DNA from: Bacteroidales bacterium
Lineage (GTDB): Bacteria > Bacteroidota > Bacteroidia > Bacteroidales > UBA932
Assembly (NCBI GenBank): GCA_017934185.1
Contig: JAGBJY010000052.1
Span: 26,439-90,438 of the forward strand
Length of the DNA stretch: 64,000 nt
Direction: 5' to 3'
Numbering within the stretch: position 1 is the stretch's first letter; the number at the start of each line of letters is the position of its first letter. The notes beneath the pieces were generated by a model. The model was given only the letters and a program-made list of their open reading frames with translations. It ran no database searches and was not told the DNA's origin. The position numbers and the translations under genes are program-made. Positions 1 to 8,038 of the stretch are shown piece after piece.

Positions 1-748
1 CTCCAGGCGAAGAACCGTAACACCAGGCTGGATTGATCCAACCGACATAGGCAATGCAAACTGATGGATCAAGAATTTCATTATCCCCATCCTTTGTTGG
101 GATATTTTCAAACACTGTGACATAGCATAGGTTTTCCGGGAGATAAGTTTCGCCTTCCTCCGTTGGCAAGCCTGAAAGTATCAAGCCGTTTCTATACAGA
201 TGTGTTTCCAGAAGATTACCGTACAAATCAGAGAACAATACGACGCCCGTATAATTGGGTCTGTCAATAAAGCTGAACTCCGGAAATGCCTCAGAATAAG
301 ATTTCTCTGTAATTAAAGTGGCAACATACAGGTCGGTAAACCCTGTCCCCGGTTCCGACAAGCGGATAAGATACTTTTTAATGATGGTTGCCAGTTCGGA
401 AGAGTAGTCCAGGCTTAGACTGAAACTGGCCTTGTGGCCGACACTGTCAAGCCTGAAAGGAATCTGCTCATAAACAAGATTCTGAGCCGTAACGGTTTGG
501 ATATTGGTTGTATCCAGTAATGATTCTAAAGAAACCTCCTCCGAAGCGGCTCTTGTCAAGGGCCGATCCAGAATATTGCCCTTTACAGACGCAAATAATG
601 CCAGCCGATGTTGTGGAACAAAAATCTCTGAGAATTCCTTATCTGTAATCTCTCGCTCGAGAGTGACGGGGGCTTGATTCTCCGCTTTCTGGCAAGACGC
701 AGACAGCAAAAGCGATAAACAAAGTGAAAATGAAAGATTGATTCTCAT
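1..748 (-). CDS. putative lipoprotein, 3' end cut by window edge
   Basis: An open frame runs from an ATG at 748 leftward past base 1, giving at least 249 residues with no stop. The N-terminus has a hydrophobic stretch ending LLLSASC-QK, a plausible lipobox with the Cys at residue 19, so a lipid-anchored envelope protein is likely. The rest shows no motif I can name. Aromatic and glycine-rich strings such as YVGWINPAW near the edge suggest a folded extracellular domain. The gene starts 18 bp after the stop of the BspA-like lipoprotein on the same strand, so it is probably the distal gene of that surface-protein operon and may be a structural or accessory partner. Its function is not recognised. 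Confidence 0.75.
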   Translation of the reverse strand, partial: MRINLSFSLCLSLLLSASCQKAENQAPVTLEREITDKEFSEIFVPQHRLALFASVKGNILDRPLTRAASEEVSLESLLDTTNIQTVTAQNLVYEQIPFRLDSVGHKASFSLSLDYSSELATIIKKYLIRLSEPGTGFTDLYVATLITEKSYSEAFPEFSFIDRPNYTGVVLFSDLYGNLLETHLYRNGLILSGLPTEEGETYLPENLCYVTVFENIPTKDGDNEILDPSVCIAYVGWINPAWCYGSSPG

Positions 749-766
749 GTAACAGATTTTGGGTGT

Positions 767-3442
767 TTATTGATTCACTATGCTCCATCCGCCAGGAACC
801 GTTCCGGCAGGCCAGGAGACGCCTGCTTTGCGGGTGAGGGTGCCGGAGGCGGCGGTGCCGTCCAGCCAGCCGTCCACATTGCCCATCACGGGAGGCTCCA
901 CCTCATAGTCGCTCAGGCGCGGGTTGGTCCCCAGGCAGGTGACCGCTTGCAGGGCGGTGCAGTCCCGGAACATGTAACTGTAGCAATGGGGAACCAGCGT
1001 TGCCGCATTCAGCGCCGGGGCCGACGTGAGGGAGGTGCAGTAGTCGAACATGTTCATGTAACAGCCTTCGGCAAGGGTTGTGGCAGGAAGGGCGGGTGTG
1101 CTTTCCAGCGCGGTGCAGCCCTGGAACATGCCGCTGTAGCACCCGGGGGCAAGCGTAGTGGCCGGGAGGGCTGGCGCCTGCGTGAGGGCGGTGCAGTTCG
1201 CAAACATTCCCGCGTAGCACCCTTCGGCCAGGCTTGTAGCAGGCAGCGCCGGGGTTTTTGTCAAAGCCGTGCAGTCCATGAACATTCCTTCATAACAGCG
1301 TTCGCCCAGCGTGGTGGCTCCCAGCGTGAGTTCCAGCGAGGGATGCATGCGGATGGGATTGGGAATGCGGTTGTAGCTTGCATCAAACGCCTGGCTTACA
1401 AAGAGTTCCCTGAGTGCAAAGGGCTCCATGGCCGTTACGTTGGGGTAATTGCTGCTGCTCACCAGCGAACAGATGTCGCCATAGGCGTAATAGGGGTGGC
1501 TGCCATAGATGTGGGTGTCCAGGTAAGAGGCCCCGCCGGCGCCGGCGTACACCGGGTTGTCTCCCCAGAGACGTACCTTGTCTCCGGCCGATACCGGAAT
1601 GATGATGGGGTCCTGGTTGGAGGTGGTGGCCGATGCCATCGAGGCACTCTTGCCCCAGGTAATGCGCAGATGCTGCGGGTTGTCAATGGTAAAGGTTCCA
1701 TCCTCAATGGCTTCCAGCGTGAGGGGCTCTTTGTCGTAGCTCCAGCCGGCAGGGATGCCGTGATCGCCGACAGGCCACGAGGCGTCGGGGTGTTTGATGA
1801 AAACACCTGTGGAAGGAACTCTTTCTACCCAGGAGTGCGTAGCGGCATTCTCTCCCAGATTGGAGGTGGCGTAACAGGTGATTTGCTTAAGATTGAAACA
1901 GGCATTGAACATTCCCCGATAGGCATGGTACCCCGGATTGGCGGCAGGAAGAACAGGAGAGGCTTCCAGCGCCACACAGCCATCAAACATTCGGTAATAC
2001 GCAGATGCGGGAACCGTCGTGGCGGGAAGGATGCCGGGCGCTTTTTTCAATCGGTCGCAATAGCCGAACATCATATAATAAGGCGACCAGTATTCTCTGG
2101 CACTAGTAGCATAAGGACCTCCAGAAAGGGTTGTGGCCGGGAGTTCCGGAGCTTCTGTCAGATTGTCGCAATTAAAAAACATCAAAGCATAGGCACCCTT
2201 TTTCACCGTGGTGGCCGGAAGTTCCAGTTTCTTTTCAGGGTGGTTGTACAAATTGCTGTTCTGGTAGAACAACATCAAGAACGCAAACTCTTCCACCGTC
2301 TGCAGGAAGGGATTCTGCTCCGGACGCATGTAGTATTCAAAATCTATAAGGCTCATGATATTGCCGTACAGATAGACAGGGGAGCTGCATTTTATCTGTG
2401 TCTGCTGCGTAGGCGTGGACCAATAGCGGTTTCCGGTGGTGAGTTTTCCGCCCAGCAGCAGCTTGTCCCCCGCCTTCACGGGTATTTCTATGGGGTCGCC
2501 GCCCTTGACGTTGGAATTGACGGCGCTGTTGTTCACCCCTTCAAAACCATAGTACAGCGAGCGCCCGAAGGGGTTCTCTATGGTCACGATGCCGTCTTCC
2601 AGCGCCTCCAGGGTAAGGGGCGCTGCCAGGGGGTTGTACTTGCTCAGCTGCACGGTAGTCTTGTAGCACTTGCCGTTTTCCAGGGCCGCCGTCTTGGTCC
2701 CCTCGTAAATGTCGCCGCTTTCGGTCTCGGCCGTGAAGGTATATCGAATCTTTTCATCAAAGCCGCAATTGGGGATGGCAATGTAAAAACTGGTCCCCGG
2801 CTCGTCCGGGACCACCGTAACGGGATATTCCTCCTGATAGAGGGTATATGCGGTGACGGCGAGCCTTACAATCCCCTCGGTAGAGGCTGTCGCATAGGAA
2901 AAATCGAACTTGGTAATGCTCTGTGCGCTTTCAAAATCGGCATCGGAGCAGGCAAGGATGCGAACGGGATAGTAGGTGTCAATGCTTGTAATTTCCACCG
3001 TAGCAACGGCATAGTCATGGTTCTTTGAGATATCCTCGACTGTGCCTTTCTGGGCGGTGAACGCCATGGCATTTTCCGGCATTTCCGGATATACCAGGAT
3101 GAGCGGTTCTCCTGTGTAATAATTGCCGGAAATGTCCCCCGTAAGCCTGGTTCGGTTACTTCCGGTGGTTTGCGGGTACAAGGTTCCCACTTTTTCCAGG
3201 CCGCTCGAATTTGGAGAATAAACGGAAACCTTGTCCGAGCCGCTCCAGAAAAAGCTGAGATAATTCCCGTCCAGCGCGAGCGCTTTGGTGTCTTCCCCGG
3301 CACCTTTGGTGGCGTCTACGGTGAGCGTCCAGGTTTTGCTTTCTTCGGCTTTTGCCGGGATAGCAGGCTCTTCAGGCGCCATTTCTTTGGCACAAGACAG
3401 GGCGGTCAGAAGAAGGACCGCAGCAAAGAGATGCTTTTTCAT
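767..3442 (-). CDS. surface lipoprotein: fimbrillin-like N-terminus, 26-residue BspA-like repeats
   Basis: The product is 891 residues from the ATG at 3442. I chose this start over the in-frame ATG at 3457 because it overlaps the stop of the upstream tiny gene in an ATGA arrangement and begins MKKHLFAAVLL. The lipobox is TALSC. Residues about 40-270 resemble the fimbrillin/Mfa-like fold by pattern (a FFWSGSDKVSVY string). Two copies of an LTLEA-EDG-T-NP module follow, each leading into repeats. Five tandem 26-residue repeats with the pattern CYxxMFxxCTALxxxPALPAT lie at about 716-845, and a looser set precedes them. Such repeats are typical of BspA-like leucine-rich surface proteins and the 26-residue surface-protein repeat family, which act in adhesion. 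An exported, lipid-anchored adhesin is inferred. The ligand is unknown. Confidence 0.85.
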   Translation of the reverse strand: MKKHLFAAVLLLTALSCAKEMAPEEPAIPAKAEESKTWTLTVDATKGAGEDTKALALDGNYLSFFWSGSDKVSVYSPNSSGLEKVGTLYPQTTGSNRTRLTGDISGNYYTGEPLILVYPEMPENAMAFTAQKGTVEDISKNHDYAVATVEITSIDTYYPVRILACSDADFESAQSITKFDFSYATASTEGIVRLAVTAYTLYQEEYPVTVVPDEPGTSFYIAIPNCGFDEKIRYTFTAETESGDIYEGTKTAALENGKCYKTTVQLSKYNPLAAPLTLEALEDGIVTIENPFGRSLYYGFEGVNNSAVNSNVKGGDPIEIPVKAGDKLLLGGKLTTGNRYWSTPTQQTQIKCSSPVYLYGNIMSLIDFEYYMRPEQNPFLQTVEEFAFLMLFYQNSNLYNHPEKKLELPATTVKKGAYALMFFNCDNLTEAPELPATTLSGGPYATSAREYWSPYYMMFGYCDRLKKAPGILPATTVPASAYYRMFDGCVALEASPVLPAANPGYHAYRGMFNACFNLKQITCYATSNLGENAATHSWVERVPSTGVFIKHPDASWPVGDHGIPAGWSYDKEPLTLEAIEDGTFTIDNPQHLRITWGKSASMASATTSNQDPIIIPVSAGDKVRLWGDNPVYAGAGGASYLDTHIYGSHPYYAYGDICSLVSSSNYPNVTAMEPFALRELFVSQAFDASYNRIPNPIRMHPSLELTLGATTLGERCYEGMFMDCTALTKTPALPATSLAEGCYAGMFANCTALTQAPALPATTLAPGCYSGMFQGCTALESTPALPATTLAEGCYMNMFDYCTSLTSAPALNAATLVPHCYSYMFRDCTALQAVTCLGTNPRLSDYEVEPPVMGNVDGWLDGTAASGTLTRKAGVSWPAGTVPGGWSIVNQ

Positions 3443-3591
3443 AGCAGATCCCCCCATTCATTGTCGATAAACATGCCATAGTCTTCCCTGTTGCCGGAGG
3501 CTTGCAGCACGGCGTTCTCACAGTGGAGAACCAGGGTTTCGGCCCAGGGGGCCACGTAGGTGATTTTCTTTTGCATATCCATTTTTGCCAT
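3439..3591 (-). CDS. tiny peptide gene coupled to surface lipoprotein
   Basis: Fifty codons run from the ATG at 3591, with alternative in-frame ATGs at 3582 and 3576. The peptide has a Lys-rich start, then TYVAPWAETLVLHCENAV and LQASGN, and an acidic aromatic tail. Its TGA overlaps the ATG of the next gene (ATGA), implying translational coupling. Similar short peptides commonly sit beside fimbrillin-type genes in Bacteroidales. A possible relative occurs at 10445-10585 beside the second fimbrillin-like gene, sharing the Y-x-x-P start and a central L-x-A-S-G string. It has no signal peptide or cysteine lipobox, so a cytoplasmic or leader-type role is possible. The function is unknown. Confidence 0.6.
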   Translation of the reverse strand: MAKMDMQKKITYVAPWAETLVLHCENAVLQASGNREDYGMFIDNEWGDLL

Positions 3592-3602
3592 TGTTTCTGC
3601 TG

Positions 3603-3669
3603 CAAAGATGGCATCAATGACGCAGACACGCGTCCCAAGGTCGCAAAAGATTGTTCCAAATCCGCAAAA
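3603..3669 (-). promoter_or_regulatory. three 21-bp direct repeats plus -7 box
   Basis: Reading the minus strand, three consecutive 21-bp units lie at 3669-3649, 3648-3628 and 3627-3607. Units 1 and 2 start TTTTGCG, and unit 3 starts GTCTGCG. They run directly into a -7-like box CATCTTTG (3610-3603), 11 bp before the ATG at 3591. The same module stands before the fimbrillin-like gene at 9090. Two-turn spacing suggests a regulator binding as stacked direct repeats. Confidence 0.7.
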
Positions 3670-3678
3670 CCCTCTGTA

Positions 3679-4950
3679 TCAGGCAGAAAGGGTGAAGCTG
3701 TGCCGAAGCCCGTGGGGCGGGACATTATCGGCCCGGATGGTCCCGCCATGCAGCCGTACGGCCTCCCGCACAATGGAAAGGCCCAGGCCTGTGCCGCCCA
3801 TTTCCCGGCTCCGGCCTTTGTCGGTGCGGAAAAAGCGGTCGTACAGATGGGGGAGGCTGTCCTCGGGGACGCCGGGGCCGTTGTCGGCAAAGGAGAATTG
3901 CCAAAAAGTCCCTTCCTTTTTGGCCTGCAACGTGACGGTGCTCCCCTCTCCGGCATAGCGGAGGGCGTTGTCGGTCAAATTGCGGAAAAGGCCATAGAGG
4001 AGCTTGGCATCTCCTGTCATCGGCATCGTTTCCGGCAGGCTGCACTCCCACAGCATCTGCTTTTCTTTAAAAGCGCCCAGGGAATCCTCCTGCACCTGGC
4101 CGATGATTTCCCTTAAATCCAGCCGCTCCCGCCGGATGGGCCTCTGAGCGGCATCCAGGGTCCCCAGGTCTTCCATGAGGTCGGTGATCCTGCGGGTAAG
4201 CGCCCAGCTTCGGTCGATGAACTGGCGGCGGGTTTCCTCCGGCAGCTCCGGATGCTCATGGAGCGTCTCCAGATAGGCGCGGATGCCGGAAAGCGGGGTT
4301 TTGAGCTCGTGGGAAATGTTCTGCGTAAGTTCGCGCTGCATCTCAAGGTTTTCCCGGTCCTGCATCTGTTGCAACAGGGCCGATGTCTTCCGGGTAAAGC
4401 GGAAAAGCACCACCACCAGCACCAGCACCAGGAGGGCGGCGAACCACAGGAAGGAGGAATCGGCCTTGAGCGCCTTGGGAAGGGTGTCGTCGTAAGGGAG
4501 CGCGGCGCGGATGATGAGCTCCTGTGCGGGGATATAGGTGGCCGAGTAGAAGTACTCCTGCTCAACGGTACGGCTCACCCGGTCCAGGTCGTAGCCGCTT
4601 CCGTCCTGAAGCGCTTCCCGGATTTCCTTGCGGTCCCGATGGTCGCTCAGGTAGGGGTAATCTTTGCTGCAGTTGTCGTAGAGGACATAACCCCGCGGGT
4701 CTATGATGGTGAGCCGGAGGGCGGGAAGCGGATGCCTCCGGAGATACTGCGCCAGGCTGTCTTCCTGCAGGGGCATGGATTGCAGCGCATCGCCCAGCGC
4801 GGTGTTATAGTCCTGCAGCTGCCGGTTCAGGAGGGCAATCTTGAACGCCTTTTCCCGCCGGGCCTGGTACAGAAGAAAACAGCTGGCAAAAGCCAGGAAA
4901 AGGGCAATGATGCTGAGGAACAGCTTGCTGCTGAAACTAAGCTTCTTCAT
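3679..4950 (-). CDS. two-component sensor histidine kinase
   Basis: The product is an inner-membrane sensor kinase of 423 residues if the ATG at 4950 is used; an in-frame ATG at 4962 adds four. There is one membrane segment near the N-terminus (about residues 8-28). A periplasmic sensor region of about 135 residues follows, then a second membrane segment (about 167-185). The HisKA helix carries NISHELKTPLSG with the phospho-acceptor His near residue 214. The HATPase domain has FRNLTDNALRYA, DNGPGVP and GGTGLGLSIV boxes. The gene overlaps the end of the response regulator upstream, so the two are translated together. The signal is unknown. The downstream BspA-like locus and the divergent PepSY-like gene are the obvious candidate targets. 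Confidence 0.93.
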   Translation of the reverse strand: MKKLSFSSKLFLSIIALFLAFASCFLLYQARREKAFKIALLNRQLQDYNTALGDALQSMPLQEDSLAQYLRRHPLPALRLTIIDPRGYVLYDNCSKDYPYLSDHRDRKEIREALQDGSGYDLDRVSRTVEQEYFYSATYIPAQELIIRAALPYDDTLPKALKADSSFLWFAALLVLVLVVVLFRFTRKTSALLQQMQDRENLEMQRELTQNISHELKTPLSGIRAYLETLHEHPELPEETRRQFIDRSWALTRRITDLMEDLGTLDAAQRPIRRERLDLREIIGQVQEDSLGAFKEKQMLWECSLPETMPMTGDAKLLYGLFRNLTDNALRYAGEGSTVTLQAKKEGTFWQFSFADNGPGVPEDSLPHLYDRFFRTDKGRSREMGGTGLGLSIVREAVRLHGGTIRADNVPPHGLRHSFTLSA

Positions 4951-5617
4951 AACAATAACCATGTCCGGGCCGGGTTACGATACAATGGGCATAAGGGGCA
5001 AGTTTTTTACGGAGCCGGGTAATGCCCACATCCACCGTCCGGCCGATGACAATGACGCCGTCCGGCCAGGCATAATCCAGCAGCTGGTCCCGGGAGTATA
5101 CCGCCCCCGGGTGCGCCATGAGTAGCTCCAGGATAAGAAATTCCGTCCGGGTGAGCGGGACGGCTTTTCCGTCTACCAGCAGCTGCTTTCCCCGCTTGTC
5201 CAGGACAAGCCCGCCCTGGCCGGGGCTCCTTTCGGCCTGCCTGTGGCCACGCCGAAGCACCGCCTGGGCCCTCAGCAACAGCTCCTGCACCGAGAAGGGC
5301 TTGGTTACATAGTCGTCCACCCCTATGCGCAGTCCGTCAATAATGTCTTCGCGCGCGTTTTTAGCGGTAAGGAAGATGATGGGAATATCGGCCGTTGCCG
5401 GGTTGTCCTTCAGCAGCATGGCCATCTTCAGACCCGACATGCCGCCCAGCATCACATCCAGGATGATAAGGCCAATGCCGCTCAGGTCTTTGGCCAGGGC
5501 CTGTTCGGCCGATGTCGCCGTCTCCACCCCGAATCCCCCGGAGGCAAAGTTGAAGCGGAGGATATCCAGGATATCCTGCTCATCATCTACCAGCAAAACT
5601 GTTGTCGTGTTATCCAT
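4937..5617 (-). CDS. OmpR/PhoB-family response regulator
   Basis: The product is 226 residues with a receiver domain at 1-120. It has the acidic pocket DDE at 11-13, the phospho-acceptor Asp54 in LIILDVML, Thr in FLTAKN and Lys in VTKPF. A C-terminal winged-helix domain follows, with the RTEFLILELL and GRTVDVGITRLRKKL strings typical of OmpR/PhoB regulators. Its 3' end overlaps the histidine kinase start by about 14 bp. It would be phosphorylated by that kinase and bind promoters as a dimer. The gene is transcribed divergently from the PepSY-like gene at 5738 across a 120-bp gap, a common arrangement for autoregulation and target control. Confidence 0.95.
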   Translation of the reverse strand: MDNTTTVLLVDDEQDILDILRFNFASGGFGVETATSAEQALAKDLSGIGLIILDVMLGGMSGLKMAMLLKDNPATADIPIIFLTAKNAREDIIDGLRIGVDDYVTKPFSVQELLLRAQAVLRRGHRQAERSPGQGGLVLDKRGKQLLVDGKAVPLTRTEFLILELLMAHPGAVYSRDQLLDYAWPDGVIVIGRTVDVGITRLRKKLAPYAHCIVTRPGHGYCYEEA

Positions 5618-5708
5618 ATCCAGTGCAAAAATGGAATAATTCGTCCAATTTTACAAGAGTGAAACAATATTGTAACAAGGGTGTATCGGATGGGTAACCC
5701 GGTCGGCC

Positions 5709-5716
5709 TATCTTTG
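5709..5716 (+). promoter_or_regulatory. -7 promoter box (TATCTTTG) for PepSY-like gene
   Basis: This is a perfect match to the Bacteroidota TAnnTTTG box, 21 bp before the ATG at 5738. No good -33 TTG lies at the usual 19-21 bp distance, so an activator may be needed. On the opposite strand a CATTTTTG string just upstream of 5617 could serve the response-regulator operon. Confidence 0.55.
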
Positions 5717-5737
5717 CACCGAGAAAATTTTTATGCC

Positions 5738-6166
5738 ATGAAAAACCCTTTGAAACTTTTCCTTGCAAGCCTGATGCTTCTGCTGCCCGCCCTGGCCCAT
5801 GCCGATGGCCGGGTAATTCCCTATGAGAAACTGCCCGCCGAAGCCAAAAGCTTCATTGCCGAGTATTTCCCGTCGGCCAAGGTGCTTCAAGTGACGGCCG
5901 AGTGGGACGAATACGAAGTGCTGCTATCTGACCGCGTCCAGCTGGAGTTCAACCGCAGCGGCCTCTGGAAAAAAATCAAATGCAAAACAGACGGGGTTCC
6001 GCAGGCCGTCATTCCCTCCCGCATTGTGTCCTATTTCCAGACCCACTTCCCCGAGTACCTTATTCTTCAGATTGAGCGGAGCCGATGGGGCTACGAAGTG
6101 GAAACCCGGGAAGGACTGGAATTTGAATTCGACAAAAACTGCAATTTTATCCGGATTGACGACTAA
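5738..6166 (+). CDS. PepSY-like secreted protein
   Basis: The product is 142 residues from the ATG at 5738 (MKNPLKLFLASLML), with a cleavable signal peptide ending at about AHADG. The mature part has two copies of a PepSY-like module, each a short helix with a Pro-containing 'IxxYFPxAxxL' start followed by beta strands: SFIAEYFPSAKVLQV and SYFQTHFPEYLILQI, then YEVxLxDxxxLEF. Bacteroidota encode many such periplasmic proteins of unresolved function (formerly grouped with beta-lactamase-inhibitor-like folds), frequently next to a two-component system. Here it is divergent from the response regulator, so control by that system is likely. Confidence 0.8.
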   Translation: MKNPLKLFLASLMLLLPALAHADGRVIPYEKLPAEAKSFIAEYFPSAKVLQVTAEWDEYEVLLSDRVQLEFNRSGLWKKIKCKTDGVPQAVIPSRIVSYFQTHFPEYLILQIERSRWGYEVETREGLEFEFDKNCNFIRIDD

Positions 6167-6172
6167 AAGCAA

Positions 6173-6203
6173 CCTGCGACAGGCTCTCCGCTTTTTGCTT
6201 GCC
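6173..6203 (+). repeat. 31-bp leader repeat, copy 1
   Basis: This stretch starts CCTGCGACAGG and ends in CTTTTTGCTTGCC. It occurs again at 8623-8653. Each copy lies immediately left of a 51-bp-unit array (the arrays start at 6201 and 8656). In the second copy it completes a terminator-like hairpin; here the left stem arm is missing. Confidence 0.75.
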
Positions 6204-6333
6204 GTGTTGACCAGCCGACGTTAGGAAACGCCTTTTTCTTGTCAACACGGCCACGATTTTGGCCAAAGGGGGCCATTTCATTGCCGTGTGGACACAAAAT
6301 CGGCCGCCGTAGAGCTGCGCGTGTCGACACGGC
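6201..6333 (+). repeat. palindromic array A: 51-bp unit, 31-bp spacer, 51-bp unit (family 1)
   Basis: Unit 1 (6201-6251) starts GCCGTGTTGAC and ends with its exact reverse complement. The spacer is 6252-6282 (31 bp). Unit 2 (6283-6333) starts GCCGTGTGGACAC and ends GTGTCGACACGGC. The array lies between convergent genes. The first 89 bp (6201-6289) are identical to 8853-8941. Unit 2 matches the reverse complement of the second unit of array C (44 of 51 positions). Confidence 0.85.
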
Positions 6334-6436
6334 AATTATGTGATTTGCTGCGTGGTGTAAAACTTGACGGACACAGGGCCGCTTCCGCTGATTACATAAT
6401 GGGACCTTAGATTCTAGGTGTCTACAATGTTTCTCG

Positions 6437-7024
6437 TCAAAAAATCCATTGCTGATATAGGGATACATCCGGAGTGTCAGCCGACAAGATTTTTTCTTTC
6501 AAACGAGACTTTCGCGTGTAATAGTTGCTGGAAGACATGCCGGTAATCATACAAATCAAAGTAGCATCGAATCCAAGGATTAGAAATACAAGGAACTGAT
6601 AATCATCATCTTTTAATCTATTGACATTACGCCGAAGAGACGTCATAATCCCTCCGGTTCTTTGGTCGATAAACAACTCTCTTTCTGCTTGCCAGTCTTT
6701 GGATGAGAAAAAAGCCAATTGATGCTCAAGTCTTTGTATATACTGTTCCCTGGCCGTTTTTTCATCTTTTAATACGATTGCCCGCTCCAGGCAATTTCTG
6801 ATTTCAGAGAACTGTTCACGATACATAAGCCGGCAATCCCTCTGTAATTGAAGTATTCGCTCATCTTGACGTTTTGCATCTTCTTCCAAAGTTTCTTTAA
6901 GGCGGTTCAATTCTATGATTTGCGCTTGCAATTTCTGGTCACGTAGCCGATAGGCCAGCGTAACAGCTATCAAAAAGATGCTGGCGGTTATGAATAGCAT
7001 TAAAAATAGCAGGGAATGTGACAT
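6437..7024 (-). CDS. membrane-anchored coiled-coil protein with C-terminal helix-turn-helix-like region
   Basis: The product is 195 residues. One N-terminal membrane helix (about residues 5-25) is followed by a long charged coiled coil (about 28-110, rich in Leu, Glu, Gln and Arg). The C-terminal region, LVFLILGFDATLICMITGMSSSNYYTRKSRLKEKI, resembles the helix-turn-helix tail of Bacteroidota membrane-bound TPR regulators, though no TPR is present here. The codons are AT-rich compared with the neighbours. It may be a truncated or minimal membrane-tethered regulator, possibly of the divergent small-protein cassette starting at 7255. The role is inferred only. Confidence 0.7.
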   Translation of the reverse strand: MSHSLLFLMLFITASIFLIAVTLAYRLRDQKLQAQIIELNRLKETLEEDAKRQDERILQLQRDCRLMYREQFSEIRNCLERAIVLKDEKTAREQYIQRLEHQLAFFSSKDWQAERELFIDQRTGGIMTSLRRNVNRLKDDDYQFLVFLILGFDATLICMITGMSSSNYYTRKSRLKEKILSADTPDVSLYQQWIF

Positions 7025-7191
7025 TTTATTCTTACAAATGAGATTGAAAAAGTGGGGAAAAACAATCTGAAAATCATTGACTTAGTGTTGCCTGTAAGAT
7101 TCTCCATCTTACCGCAAGCAATAAACCGTTAATTGTTAGTAAGTTACACCGGACATTAAGCATTAATATGTAAGACAATAAACACGAGATT

Positions 7192-7224
7192 CATCTTTGT
7201 ACCGCTCATTTTCGGATATCTTTG
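7192..7224 (+). promoter_or_regulatory. tandem -7 boxes for small-protein cassette
   Basis: CATCTTTG at 7192-7199 (7 of 8 to TAnnTTTG) and TATCTTTG at 7217-7224 (perfect) lie 25 bp apart, upstream of the ATG at 7255. The rest of the 7025-7254 gap is AT-rich, with no other feature that I can support. Confidence 0.5.
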
Positions 7225-7254
7225 CGCTTACAAAAATACTTAAAATCAAAATTT

Positions 7255-7416
7255 ATGCAAAACACAAAAACTACTATCCTTCTCATTCTTGCGATTGCGC
7301 TATCCTGTTTGTCTTGTTCCAAAGCAAAGCACCAAGACTCGTCCTTTTTAGATAGCGACGCCGCATTGTTGTCTAAACTTCAGTCGTATAATGAAAACTT
7401 TCTTCTCAGGAATTGA
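7255..7416 (+). CDS. short lipoprotein, likely 5' part of a frameshifted gene
   Basis: Fifty-three residues run from the ATG at 7255, with a hydrophobic signal and a lipobox ending CLSC-SK. A short tail ALLSKLQSYNENF follows, before a TGA at 7414-7416. The next open frame (-1 relative) begins around 7395, with no ATG until deep inside, and continues with a sensible acidic sequence. I therefore think 7255-7673 was one secreted protein of about 140 residues, split by a one-base change. It could also be a genuine small lipopeptide followed by a TTG-started gene. It heads an AT-rich cassette of small membrane proteins. The function is unknown. Confidence 0.5.
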   Translation: MQNTKTTILLILAIALSCLSCSKAKHQDSSFLDSDAALLSKLQSYNENFLLRN

Positions 7417-7673
7417 AAACACTTTTATCGGATATCTATTGGGGCGTTGACAATACAGCGATTGATCTGTCGATTTCAGACGCTGTAGTGAGTATGTTCT
7501 TAGATGCGTATACCATGATTTCTGAAGACTCCGTTTTAGAGATTGCTAACGACTATGTTGAAATCATATCCGATTCCCATGCCCTATCTGTAGAGGAAGA
7601 ACGGGAGGTATATTCCGCACTGTCTGTCGCGGTAAATACAACTTATTATTGGTCTCAGCGTTTAGGCAGATGA
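7395..7673 (+). pseudogene. C-terminal part of frameshifted small lipoprotein
   Basis: This frame opens after a TGA at 7392-7394 and has only a TTG (7413) as an early start. It encodes about 86-92 residues rich in Ser, Asp and Val, including LSVEEEREVYSALSVAVNTTYYW, with no membrane segment. It overlaps the end of the short lipoprotein by four bases if the TTG is used. Its stop overlaps the ATG of the next gene (ATGA). The simplest reading is the distal part of the 7255 lipoprotein gene after a -1 shift. An independent gene with a TTG start cannot be excluded. Confidence 0.45.
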
Positions 7674-8038
7674 AACTCATCACGTTTATTAACGACACTG
7701 TGACGGATTATTTCTTGACGGTGCTTTTTCTGCTGCTGTTGAAATCCAACAGCGCAGAGAATTGTTTCCCATTACTGTCAACGGTCTATTTGGTCGCGGC
7801 GGCAATTATTCTCATTATAATTGTTGTATACACCGCTAAAACGAACAGATTAAAAACGCCCAAGCATGGTTACTTGTTCAATTCCGTTTTTATGGGACTC
7901 ATTCCCATCCTTCTCCTCCAAAAAGAGAGCATAACGGAAGTCCATACTCCTGTAATAATAATAGTCGTGGAGATTATCGCTTTGCTGTTTGCAATAGGTG
8001 GAATTCTTCCTATATTTGTGAGAGATGATAAACAATAG
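7670..8038 (+). CDS. small integral membrane protein
   Basis: The product is 122 residues from the ATG at 7670, which overlaps the preceding stop (ATGA). Three or four hydrophobic helices are visible (around DYFLTVLFLLLL, TVYLVAAAIILIIIVV and PVIIIVVEIIALLFAIGGIL), separated by short polar loops. No catalytic motif is visible. Its place between a secreted small protein and another small membrane protein, with overlapping starts, fits an immunity, export or sensing role in a peptide cassette. That is inference from context only. Base composition is AT-rich, unlike the housekeeping genes. Confidence 0.65.
   Translation: MKLITFINDTVTDYFLTVLFLLLLKSNSAENCFPLLSTVYLVAAAIILIIIVVYTAKTNRLKTPKHGYLFNSVFMGLIPILLLQKESITEVHTPVIIIVVEIIALLFAIGGILPIFVRDDKQ

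Noticed and set aside
770-3028. Very long open frame on the plus strand opposite the BspA-like gene (and similar long antisense frames at 14757-16739, 17806-20967, 46441-48768, 39652-41688, 51369-53270)
   Set aside because: These are shadows of GC-rich coding genes on the other strand. Their translations have no domain or signal, and the opposite frames are clear known genes.
6201-6333. Integron attC sites
   Set aside because: The geometry is superficially similar, but I cannot find the required core-site heptamers, and no integrase is in the window.
7391-7416. Programmed -1 ribosomal frameshift in the small lipoprotein
   Set aside because: No canonical slippery heptamer stands in the correct frame; mutation or two genes are simpler.
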